Positions 1-4,119 of a stretch of DNA of 6,241 nucleotides are shown here, piece by piece. Source of the stretch: Anaerolineales bacterium (lineage in GTDB: Bacteria > Chloroflexota > Anaerolineae > Anaerolineales > Villigracilaceae); the NCBI GenBank assembly GCA_028689195.1, contig JAQTWR010000170.1, positions 1-6,241 on the forward strand. Direction: 5' to 3'. Numbering within the stretch: the first letter of the stretch is position 1; every line of letters starts with the position of its first letter. The notes below the pieces were generated by a model. That model was given only the letters and a program-made list of their open reading frames with translations, had not been told where the DNA came from and did no database searches. Position numbers and translations under genes: made by a program.

Positions 1-90
1 GCGACTTTGCTGATTGCGAGCATAAGTTTTTATCTTTTGGAAAAGCCCATCATCAACTTGAAAGATAAACTCTTCCGCGTTGCCGCATGA
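1..90 (+). CDS. C-terminal fragment of a membrane acyltransferase (acyltransferase-3 family-like)
   Basis: The first 90 bases read as one open frame from the window edge to a TGA at 88-90, giving 29 residues. They start with a hydrophobic stretch (ATLLIASISFYLL), then the short motif EKPII, then a basic tail (NLKDKLFR). A last transmembrane helix followed by [IL]E[KR]P and a basic tail is the usual ending of OafA/YrhL-type acyltransferase-3 proteins, which move acyl groups onto surface sugars from within the membrane. That family knowledge is the only basis for the name, because no catalytic region is in the window. The gene lies on the same strand as the PHP gene, 80 bases upstream of it. 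I see no hairpin with a T-tract after the stop. Confidence 0.55.
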   Translation, partial: ATLLIASISFYLLEKPIINLKDKLFRVAA

Positions 91-142
91 GCGCGGCGCG
101 CATTGAGTAACTTTAGAAATAGCCGACAATTTCCGTATCCGC

Positions 143-161
143 CGCGCTTAGCGCGTATAAT
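143..161 (+). promoter_or_regulatory. Likely -10 promoter element with adjoining small palindrome, upstream of the PHP gene
   Basis: An exact TATAAT occupies 156-161, 9 nt before the ATG at 171. Immediately before it, 143-155 form a palindrome (CGCGC, loop TTA, GCGCG) that would lie in the -35/-10 spacer and could be a small operator. No good -35 hexamer is seen at 16-18 nt spacing. Transcription starting 6-8 nt after the -10 box would begin at or next to the ATG, which suggests a leaderless message. This is inference from spacing. Confidence 0.5.
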
Positions 162-170
162 CGAAAAACC

Positions 171-929
171 ATGGGATTCGCAGACTTACACATTCACAGC
201 ATCTACTCGCCAGACGCAACGACCACCGTGCGCGCAATTCTCAAGCAAGCCAAAGATTCAGACTTGAACGTAATCGCCGTCACCGACCATGATGAAATCC
301 GCGGGTCGCTGGAGGCGCACGCGCTCGCGCCAGAATACGGGGTCGAATCCATTCCGGGCGCGGAAATCAGCACGAAGGACGGGCATCTTCTCGCGCTATG
401 GATTCGCGAACTTCCGCCGAAGGGCTTATCCCTTTTGGATACGCTGCCCCTAATTGGAAAACAGGGCGGCATTGCCATCGCGCCGCACCCATTCAATAAC
501 CTGCCGAGCAGCCTTACAATGGAAGCGGTCGTTGGGTCGCTCGCCAATCCGCGCGCAAAGGCGGTGCTAAAAGGGATGGAAACGCACAACATGAGCACGC
601 AAGCCTTCGACAGCGTGGCGCAAAAATTATCCATTTACCTGCCGCTGGCAAAACTTGCCTCCAGCGACGCTCACATTTATTGGGCGATTGGCGCGGGGCG
701 CACTGAATTTCCCGGCGAGACCGCGCAGGATTTGCGCAACGCGCTCGAACGCAACACCACCGTCCCCATTCCGTATGAAGACGAGTTTTCCGCGCAAGCC
801 GCGCTCAGTTGGATGCGCCGTATCACTTTGAAAAAAATGGGGTTCGTATCAGATACGCCCTCCGCATCGCAGCCAATCAACACGCAAAGAATGTCCCAGT
901 CTTTTATCGGCAAGATGAGAAAAAAATAG
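171..929 (+). CDS. PHP-domain metal-dependent phosphoesterase
   Basis: This 252-residue protein has the PHP metal-site motifs in order: HIH at residues 7-9 with D15, TDHDE at 38-42, a Glu in GAE at 65, APHP with H106, E137/H139 in METHN, and SDAH at 165-168. Such proteins bind two or three metal ions and hydrolyse phosphoesters. TrpH/YciV relatives act on 3',5'-bisphosphonucleotides or RNA 5' ends, but the substrate here cannot be told. The region from the SDAH motif to about residue 195 resembles the PHP-associated C-terminal segment. Residues 200-252 are a basic, Ser-rich tail outside the usual domain. It has no signal peptide, so it is probably cytoplasmic. The ATG at 171 fits: HIH lies close to the N-terminus, as usual, and a -10 box sits just upstream, but no Shine-Dalgarno sequence is visible. 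It is convergent with recO, with 20 bases between the two stops. Confidence 0.88.
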   Translation: MGFADLHIHSIYSPDATTTVRAILKQAKDSDLNVIAVTDHDEIRGSLEAHALAPEYGVESIPGAEISTKDGHLLALWIRELPPKGLSLLDTLPLIGKQGGIAIAPHPFNNLPSSLTMEAVVGSLANPRAKAVLKGMETHNMSTQAFDSVAQKLSIYLPLAKLASSDAHIYWAIGAGRTEFPGETAQDLRNALERNTTVPIPYEDEFSAQAALSWMRRITLKKMGFVSDTPSASQPINTQRMSQSFIGKMRKK

Positions 930-938
930 AGAATTCCT

Positions 939-971
939 GTAGCGCGACATTAATGTCGCGTTACTTTTTTT
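939..971 (+). terminator. Rho-independent terminator of the PHP gene, overlapping the 3' end of recO
   Basis: Positions 943-960 are a fully self-complementary 18-mer (CGCGACAT arms region centred on TTAA). GTA at 939-941 pairs with TAC at 962-964 around one G/T mismatch. Seven T residues follow at 965-971. This is a classical intrinsic terminator for plus-strand transcription, 10 bases after the PHP stop. The hairpin contains the recO stop codon and last codons, and the T-tract encodes two Lys codons of RecO. On the minus strand a T7 run appears only about 14 nt beyond the stem, so termination of recO here would be weaker. Confidence 0.75.
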
Positions 972-1711
972 ATAAACCCAGGGGTATTCAGGTTGCGCTC
1001 GAGCAAATAAGTGAAATACGATTGCATAAGAACTTCGGTCTCTTTTTGAACTTCGGGAACGGGACGCGCGCGCGAAGCGTCTCGGTAACTTGATCTTTGG
1101 AAGTGGCGCAGATACTTCAACGCCTCGATGGATATTTTCATCAGGTTTGGGATTCCCTCCCCGCAGCGCGGGCAGATCGCGCCGCCCGCGCTCGCTGAAA
1201 AATATTGGTCTTCGGGCAAAATCTCGCGTCCGCAATTCGCGCACTCGAACAACTGTGGGCGGAATCCCACATGATCTAATAATCGCATTTCGTAATATCG
1301 CACCGCCACCCACGCGTCGGATTCTTTTTCGAGGCGTTCCAACGTTTCGGTAAGCATTTTGAATACGCCGGGATTCCCGCCGTCGTCTTCATATACAAAA
1401 CGGTCAAGCAGTTCGACGATATACGAAGCGTAGCCCGTCTTCATCAAATCTGCGCCAATGCCCAAAAATGCGTTGACGGTTTCGGCTTGCGTGACGATCA
1501 TCAAGTCGCGTCCTTTGGCGAGTTGTAAATTGACGTAAGTGAACGGCTGCAAATGTCCCGCTTTGCGCGATGTGATTTTGCGCGCGCCTTTTGCCACCAC
1601 GCGCAACTTTCCCTGCTCGCGCGTGTAGAGCGTAAGCAACTGGTCAGCCTCGCCCCAATCTTTATGGCGAAGCACAACGGCGGAAACGCGGAAGGAATGA
1701 AAGGCGGGCAT
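950..1711 (-). CDS. recO: DNA repair protein RecO
   Basis: RecO helps load RecA on single-stranded DNA in the RecFOR pathway by binding RecR and displacing or annealing SSB-coated strands. The 253-residue protein has the family layout: an N-terminal OB-fold with the typical opening FRVSAVVLRHKDWGEADQLL (residues 7-26) and KGARK at 41-45, then a helical domain. A four-Cys zinc site is formed by CxxC at 157/160 and CPRC at 180/183. The length is normal for RecO. I chose the ATG at 1711; a TTG at 1735 would add eight residues (MLTFTPSP) encoded by an octamer repeat and not typical of the family. Neither start has a clear Shine-Dalgarno sequence. The gene follows cdd after a 385-bp repeat-filled spacer, so it may have its own promoter. 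Its last codons form the terminator hairpin of the convergent PHP gene. Confidence 0.93.
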   Translation of the reverse strand: MPAFHSFRVSAVVLRHKDWGEADQLLTLYTREQGKLRVVAKGARKITSRKAGHLQPFTYVNLQLAKGRDLMIVTQAETVNAFLGIGADLMKTGYASYIVELLDRFVYEDDGGNPGVFKMLTETLERLEKESDAWVAVRYYEMRLLDHVGFRPQLFECANCGREILPEDQYFSASAGGAICPRCGEGIPNLMKISIEALKYLRHFQRSSYRDASRARPVPEVQKETEVLMQSYFTYLLERNLNTPGFIKKVTRH

Positions 1712-1725
1712 GGGAGAAGGCGTAA

Positions 1726-1765
1726 AAGTAAGCAAGTGTACAAGAAAGCAAGTAGGCGAGGATAA
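1726..1765. repeat. Degenerate 8-bp tandem repeat, five units, upstream of recO
   Basis: Five consecutive octamers can be read: AAGTAAGC, AAGTGTAC, AAGAAAGC, AAGTAGGC and GAGGATAA. The first four share AAG at the start and C at the end. A related array in inverted orientation lies at 2067-2098, at the other end of the same spacer. The array begins 14 bases upstream of the recO ATG and would encode much of the N-terminal extension if the TTG at 1735 were used. Confidence 0.6.
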
Positions 1766-1787
1766 GACCTATCTAATGTCAACAATA

Positions 1788-1941
1788 GACTTCTTGCATA
1801 AGTCAAAAACAAGCAAACCTTTGCCACAGATTTCACGGATTTACACAGATTTTTTTTGAATTCATCTGTGAAAATCTGTGTAACACCAACGCTGCGCGCA
1901 GGCGCAAGTATCCGTGGCTAAAAATACTTTTGCAAGAGGTC
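1788..1941. repeat. MITE-like palindromic element with 16-nt inverted ends and an internal CACAGATTT-type hairpin
   Basis: The ends are GACTTCTTGCATAAGT (1788-1803) and, read on the other strand, GACCTCTTGCAAAAGT (1926-1941), identical at 14 of 16 positions. Inside, the left arm at 1823-1850 (GCCACAGATTTCACGG and onward) is complementary to 1864-1880 with two mismatches. The last part of the arm pairs with 1910-1918 after a break of about 25 bases. The loop holds a T-run at 1851-1857. Short, non-coding, with inverted ends, it resembles a miniature inverted-repeat element. No transposase is present and no exact target duplication could be fixed; AATA occurs near both ends, but one base out of register on the right. 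Confidence 0.6.
1884..1907. other. GC-rich micro-insertion interrupting the right arm of the palindromic repeat
   Basis: The right arm of the repeat is expected to run on without a break but is split by about 24 bases that have no counterpart in the left arm. The inserted stretch is GC-rich and contains the self-complementary decamer CTGCGCGCAG (1892-1901), unlike the AT-rich repeat around it. On either side the arm sequence matches its complement again. The exact borders are uncertain by one or two bases. Confidence 0.45.
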
Positions 1942-1949
1942 AAATAGAT

Positions 1950-2040
1950 AAAAAAAACAAAACCCATTAGCCGCGAATTTTCACAGACTTACGCAAATTC
2001 AGTTTGAAAATCCGCGAGAATTCGTGAAATTCGCGGCTAA
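1950..2040 (-). terminator. Possible terminator downstream of cdd formed by the palindromic repeat
   Basis: Read on the minus strand, the 1967-2040 hairpin is followed after four bases by TTTTG and then an uninterrupted run of eight T residues (1957-1950). This is the shape of an intrinsic terminator for the glmU-cdd transcript, about 57 bases after the cdd stop. The stem is longer and less regular than usual, so this role is inferred. Confidence 0.4.
1967..2040. repeat. Second long-armed palindromic repeat (TTAGCCGCGAATTT type)
   Basis: The outer arms TTAGCCGCGAATTT (1967-1980) and, on the other strand, the same 14 bases from 2040 inward are perfectly complementary. Pairing continues imperfectly for about another 20 bases, with one extra base on the left arm. 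The reverse complement of 2007-2037 aligns without gaps to 1823-1853 of the neighbouring element with 23 of 31 identities, and seven of the eight differences are transitions. The two repeats therefore appear to be divergent relatives. Confidence 0.65.
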
Positions 2041-2066
2041 AATTCTTGAAACAGGATTAACCATTA

Positions 2067-2098
2067 TTCACGTTATCTACCTGTTTTCTTGTCTACTT
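2067..2098. repeat. Degenerate 8-bp tandem repeat, inverted partner of 1726-1765
   Basis: On the minus strand this stretch reads AAGTAGAC, AAGAAAAC, AGGTAGAT, AACGTGAA. Its first 22 bases (2098 to 2077) match 1734-1755 at 18 of 22 positions, so the two arrays face each other across the spacer. It overlaps the last bases of the cdd stop codon. Confidence 0.55.
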
Positions 2099-2495
2099 AT
2101 AAAAGATGTTTCGGCGTGAAGGCTTCGGGCAATAATTCGTTCACGGTCATCTCTTTTTGCAAGTGACCGTCGCCGTCTGCGATGAGGACAATCGTATCCA
2201 AACCAAATTCCGCCATCACCTGACGACATCCGCCGCAGGGAGAGCCTCCGTTATGGGTTGCGACGACTATCGCCTCAAACTCGGTCTCGCCTTCGGAAAC
2301 CGCTTTGAAAATGGCGACGCGCTCGGCGCACATGGTATGCGGATACGCGGCGTTCTCGATGTTTACGCCCGTATAGATTTTTCCGCTTTTTGTGCGCAGC
2401 GCCGCACCGACGAAATAATTCGAATATGGCGCATACGCGCGTTTACGCGCTTCATTCGCAAGGTCAATCAAATATTGAAATTCGGATTTATCCAT
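2097..2495 (-). CDS. cdd: Cytidine deaminase
   Basis: This enzyme hydrolyses cytidine and deoxycytidine to uridine and deoxyuridine in pyrimidine salvage, in the cytoplasm. The 132-residue length is that of the small homotetrameric class. The zinc ligands are visible: CAE at 56-58 (Cys ligand and catalytic Glu) and PCGGC at 86-90 (Cys87, Cys90). NIENAAYPHTMCAERVA (45-61) is the family's substrate-binding and active-site stretch, and the N-terminal YAPYSNYFVGAAL (21-33) is also typical. The ATG at 2495 is preferred over the TTG just before it. A weak GAG lies 8 nt upstream. The gene starts 13 nt after the glmU stop and is probably co-transcribed and translationally coupled with it. Confidence 0.95.
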   Translation of the reverse strand: MDKSEFQYLIDLANEARKRAYAPYSNYFVGAALRTKSGKIYTGVNIENAAYPHTMCAERVAIFKAVSEGETEFEAIVVATHNGGSPCGGCRQVMAEFGLDTIVLIADGDGHLQKEMTVNELLPEAFTPKHLL

Positions 2496-2508
2496 CAATC
2501 ACACTCAT

Positions 2509-3861
2509 TTACGATTTAGCGATTTTTTTAATCGCGCGCGCGGGCATGCCCACCACGAGCGTATCATCTGGGACGTTTTTCGTCACCACCGCACCCGCGC
2601 CTGTACGCGAGTTCCTGCCGATTTTCAGCGGCGCGACCAGCATCGTATCCGAACCGATGAAAACATTTTCGCCGATTTCGGTGGGATGCTTCTTCTCGCC
2701 GTCGTAATTGCAGGTGATCGTCCCCGCGCCGATGTTTGTGTTTGCGCCAATCTGCGCGTTGCCGATGTATGAGAAGTGTCCCATCTTCACGCCGTCGGCG
2801 AGATAGGAATCCTTCACCTCGCCGAAGTTTCCCATGTGAACGTGGTTGCCCAAATGCGCGCCTTTTCGCAGCCGCGCAAAGGGACCGATGTCCACGTCGT
2901 CGTCCAATACCGCGCCTTCCATTACCGAAGAAAAAACTTTGCAGCGCGCGCCAATTTTAGAATCGCGGATAATCGAATTGGGACCGATCACGTTCGCTTC
3001 GCCAATTTCGGTTTTTCCGTGAATATAAGTATTCGGCATAACGACCGTATCTTTGCCAATGGTCACGCCCGCCTCGATATATGTCGAAGCGGGATCAATC
3101 ATCGTCACGCCGTTCAGCATGTGCTGTTGATTGACGCGCGCGCGCATCGCAGATTCAACCTCCGCGAGATGAACGCGCGTATTCACGCCAATAGTCTCTT
3201 GAATATCGTCCATCACCATCGCCTGAACCGATAAACCGTCGCTGACGGCAATTTCAATCAGGTCGGTTAGATAATATTCGCCTTTTTTGGGATTCTTCGG
3301 GATGCGCCCCAGCGCGCCCCATAACCAATTCGCGTCAAAACAATATCCGCCCACGTTTAGTTCTTTGATGAGTTTCTGCTCTGGCGTGGCGACGTAATCT
3401 TCCACAATGGCTTGCACGCCGCCGTCTTCGTTACGCACAATGCGACCAAATCCGCGCGGGTCGTCCGCGACGACGGTCAGCATCGAAATCGCGCATTGAT
3501 TCGCGCGTTGTAAATCCGTCAATTTTTGTAAAGTCTCGCCGCGCAGCAAGGGCATATCTGCATAACAGACGACAACGAGGTCGGTGTTTCCTTTGAGCAA
3601 AGACTCGGCTTGCATTACGGCGTGTCCCGTGCCGAGTTGCGGTTCTTGCATAACCGTTTGCGCGGAATCGCCGAGATATTCAATCGCCTGCTCCGCGCCG
3701 TGACCGACGACCACAACGGGTTTCTCCGTCGTGGATTGTTTGATCGCCTCCAGCGCGTGCCAGATCATCGGCTTGCCCGCGACGGGATGCAGCACCTTCG
3801 GCAGATTCGACTTCATGCGCGTTCCCTGTCCTGCGGCGAGTAATACTGCTGTTACTTTCAT
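2509..3861 (-). CDS. glmU: Bifunctional GlmU: GlcNAc-1-P uridyltransferase / GlcN-1-P acetyltransferase
   Basis: GlmU acetylates glucosamine-1-phosphate with acetyl-CoA, then joins the product to UTP to give UDP-GlcNAc, the precursor of peptidoglycan and other surface sugars. The 450-residue protein is nearly the same length as the E. coli enzyme. The N-terminal pyrophosphorylase domain shows LLAAGQGTRM (7-16), PKVLHPV (21-27), QLGTGHAV (75-82), YADMPLL with Asp102, and N227, which bind UTP and magnesium. From about residue 250 a left-handed beta-helix of hexapeptide repeats carries the acetyltransferase site: R332, K350, the catalytic His362 in MGHFSYIG, Y365 and N385/Y386. The C-terminal tail after the helix is short (ARAIKKIAKS). 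I chose the ATG at 3861, which has GAGGTG six bases upstream; the GTG at 3870 overlaps that site. cdd follows after 13 nt. Confidence 0.97.
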   Translation of the reverse strand: MKVTAVLLAAGQGTRMKSNLPKVLHPVAGKPMIWHALEAIKQSTTEKPVVVVGHGAEQAIEYLGDSAQTVMQEPQLGTGHAVMQAESLLKGNTDLVVVCYADMPLLRGETLQKLTDLQRANQCAISMLTVVADDPRGFGRIVRNEDGGVQAIVEDYVATPEQKLIKELNVGGYCFDANWLWGALGRIPKNPKKGEYYLTDLIEIAVSDGLSVQAMVMDDIQETIGVNTRVHLAEVESAMRARVNQQHMLNGVTMIDPASTYIEAGVTIGKDTVVMPNTYIHGKTEIGEANVIGPNSIIRDSKIGARCKVFSSVMEGAVLDDDVDIGPFARLRKGAHLGNHVHMGNFGEVKDSYLADGVKMGHFSYIGNAQIGANTNIGAGTITCNYDGEKKHPTEIGENVFIGSDTMLVAPLKIGRNSRTGAGAVVTKNVPDDTLVVGMPARAIKKIAKS

Positions 3862-3867
3862 AGAATT

Positions 3868-3873
3868 CACCTC
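3868..3873 (-). promoter_or_regulatory. Ribosome-binding site that fixes the glmU start
   Basis: The minus strand reads GAGGTG, then AATTCT, then ATG at 3861. The six-base spacing is ideal for that ATG and places the earlier in-frame GTG (3870-3868) inside the ribosome-binding site itself. Confidence 0.75.
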
Positions 3874-3888
3874 GTTATTACACGGGGA

Positions 3889-3908
3889 GCAAAATCGGGA
3901 GATTTTGC
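3889..3908 (-). promoter_or_regulatory. Perfect 8-bp hairpin in the glmU leader
   Basis: GCAAAATC (3889-3896) and GATTTTGC (3901-3908) are exact complements around a four-base loop (TCCC on the minus strand). It lies 15 bases upstream of the glmU ribosome-binding site. No U-run follows, so it does not look like a terminator. Function unknown; it may be a leader structure or a remnant of an intergenic repeat. Confidence 0.45.
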
Positions 3909-3922
3909 AGTCCAGATATAAC

Positions 3923-3968
3923 CAAAGCAGGATTTACGAAGCGATTATGCCGCGCAAATCCTGCTTTG
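3923..3968. repeat. 46-bp inverted repeat with 13-bp perfect arms (CAAAGCAGGATTT)
   Basis: CAAAGCAGGATTT (3923-3935) and its exact complement (3956-3968) enclose a 20-base loop. The spacer lies between tRNA-Gln and glmU. The arm resembles short terminal inverted repeats of insertion-type or MITE-like elements, but no coding content is present and no flanking duplication is evident. On the minus strand the loop contains CATAAT, a possible -10 hexamer, without a convincing -35. Confidence 0.5.
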
Positions 3969-3972
3969 TAGT

Positions 3973-3987
3973 TACCGCATAGCGGTA
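3973..3987 (-). other. Small perfect hairpin between the tRNA terminator and the 46-bp inverted repeat
   Basis: TACCGC (3973-3978) and GCGGTA (3982-3987) pair around a three-base loop. It directly follows the T-rich tract of the tRNA terminator on the minus strand. It may help stop transcription leaving the tRNA gene, but has no U-run of its own. Confidence 0.35.
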
Positions 3988-4011
3988 GAAAAGAAATCCC
4001 GCAAGCGCGGG
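3988..4011 (-). terminator. Intrinsic terminator of tRNA-Gln
   Basis: On the minus strand CCCGC, loop GCTT, GCGGG (4011-3998) is followed by ATTTCTTTTC (3997-3988). The short GC-only stem with a T-rich tail starts six bases after the encoded CCA of the tRNA, the expected place for a terminator. Confidence 0.65.
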
Positions 4012-4017
4012 GGAGTG

Positions 4018-4091
4018 TGGCTGGGGTACCTGGATTCGAACCAAGATCCACAGCTCCAAAGGCTGGTGTGCTGCCATTGCACCATACCCCA
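4018..4091 (-). tRNA. tRNA-Gln (anticodon UUG), with encoded CCA
   Basis: The minus strand folds into a cloverleaf: acceptor TGGGGTA pairs with TACCCCA, D stem GTGC/GCAC with loop AATGGCA, anticodon arm CCAGC-CTTTGGA-GCTGT, four-base variable region, T arm CTTGG-TTCGAAT-CCAGG. The loop CTTTGGA gives anticodon TTG, which reads CAA (and by wobble CAG) glutamine codons. The U1-A72 end pair and G73 discriminator are the identity features known for bacterial tRNA-Gln. CCA is encoded at 4020-4018. One odd point is a C27/U43 mismatch at the outer end of the anticodon stem. It has its own likely -10 box upstream and a terminator downstream. Confidence 0.95.
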
Positions 4092-4102
4092 GTGCGGACG
4101 CG

Positions 4103-4111
4103 ATTGTATCA
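4103..4111 (-). promoter_or_regulatory. Extended -10 promoter of tRNA-Gln
   Basis: The minus strand reads TGATACAAT, an extended -10 (TGn plus TACAAT, five of six consensus bases), ending 11 nt before the tRNA 5' end. No clear -35 hexamer is found at the usual spacing, which is common with extended -10 promoters. It lies in the 28-bp gap between the regulator stop and the tRNA. Confidence 0.55.
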
Positions 4112-4119
4112 CAACTTTT

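Noticed and set aside
849..1313. Long minus-strand frame overlapping the PHP and recO region
   Set aside because: It lies in another frame of the well-supported recO gene, is rich in Arg and low-complexity residues, and shows no family motif. The other overlapping frames across recO, glmU, the regulator and the ABC gene were rejected for the same reason.
1712..1735. TTG start extending RecO by eight residues
   Set aside because: The extension is encoded by the octamer repeat array, has no ribosome-binding site, and RecO proteins normally begin a few residues before the FRVSAVVL stretch.
1777..1782. Exact TTGACA on the minus strand upstream of recO
   Set aside because: No acceptable -10 hexamer is found 16-18 bases downstream; the nearest (TATCCT) is 12 bases away. 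A promoter here cannot be supported.
1784..1946. Target-site duplication AATA around the MITE-like element
   Set aside because: The right copy is shifted by one base from the inverted end, and a four-base AT word is expected by chance in this AT-rich spacer.
1823..2040. CRISPR array
   Set aside because: The repeats are two diverged palindromes with long arms, not short direct repeats separated by equal-sized unique spacers, and no cas gene is present.
3862..3870. GTG start extending GlmU by three residues
   Set aside because: The GTG is part of the GAGGTG ribosome-binding site that serves the ATG at 3861.
3889..3908. Intrinsic terminator or known riboswitch upstream of glmU
   Set aside because: There is no U-run after the hairpin, and the leader lacks the conserved core of any riboswitch I can recognise, including the glmS ribozyme.
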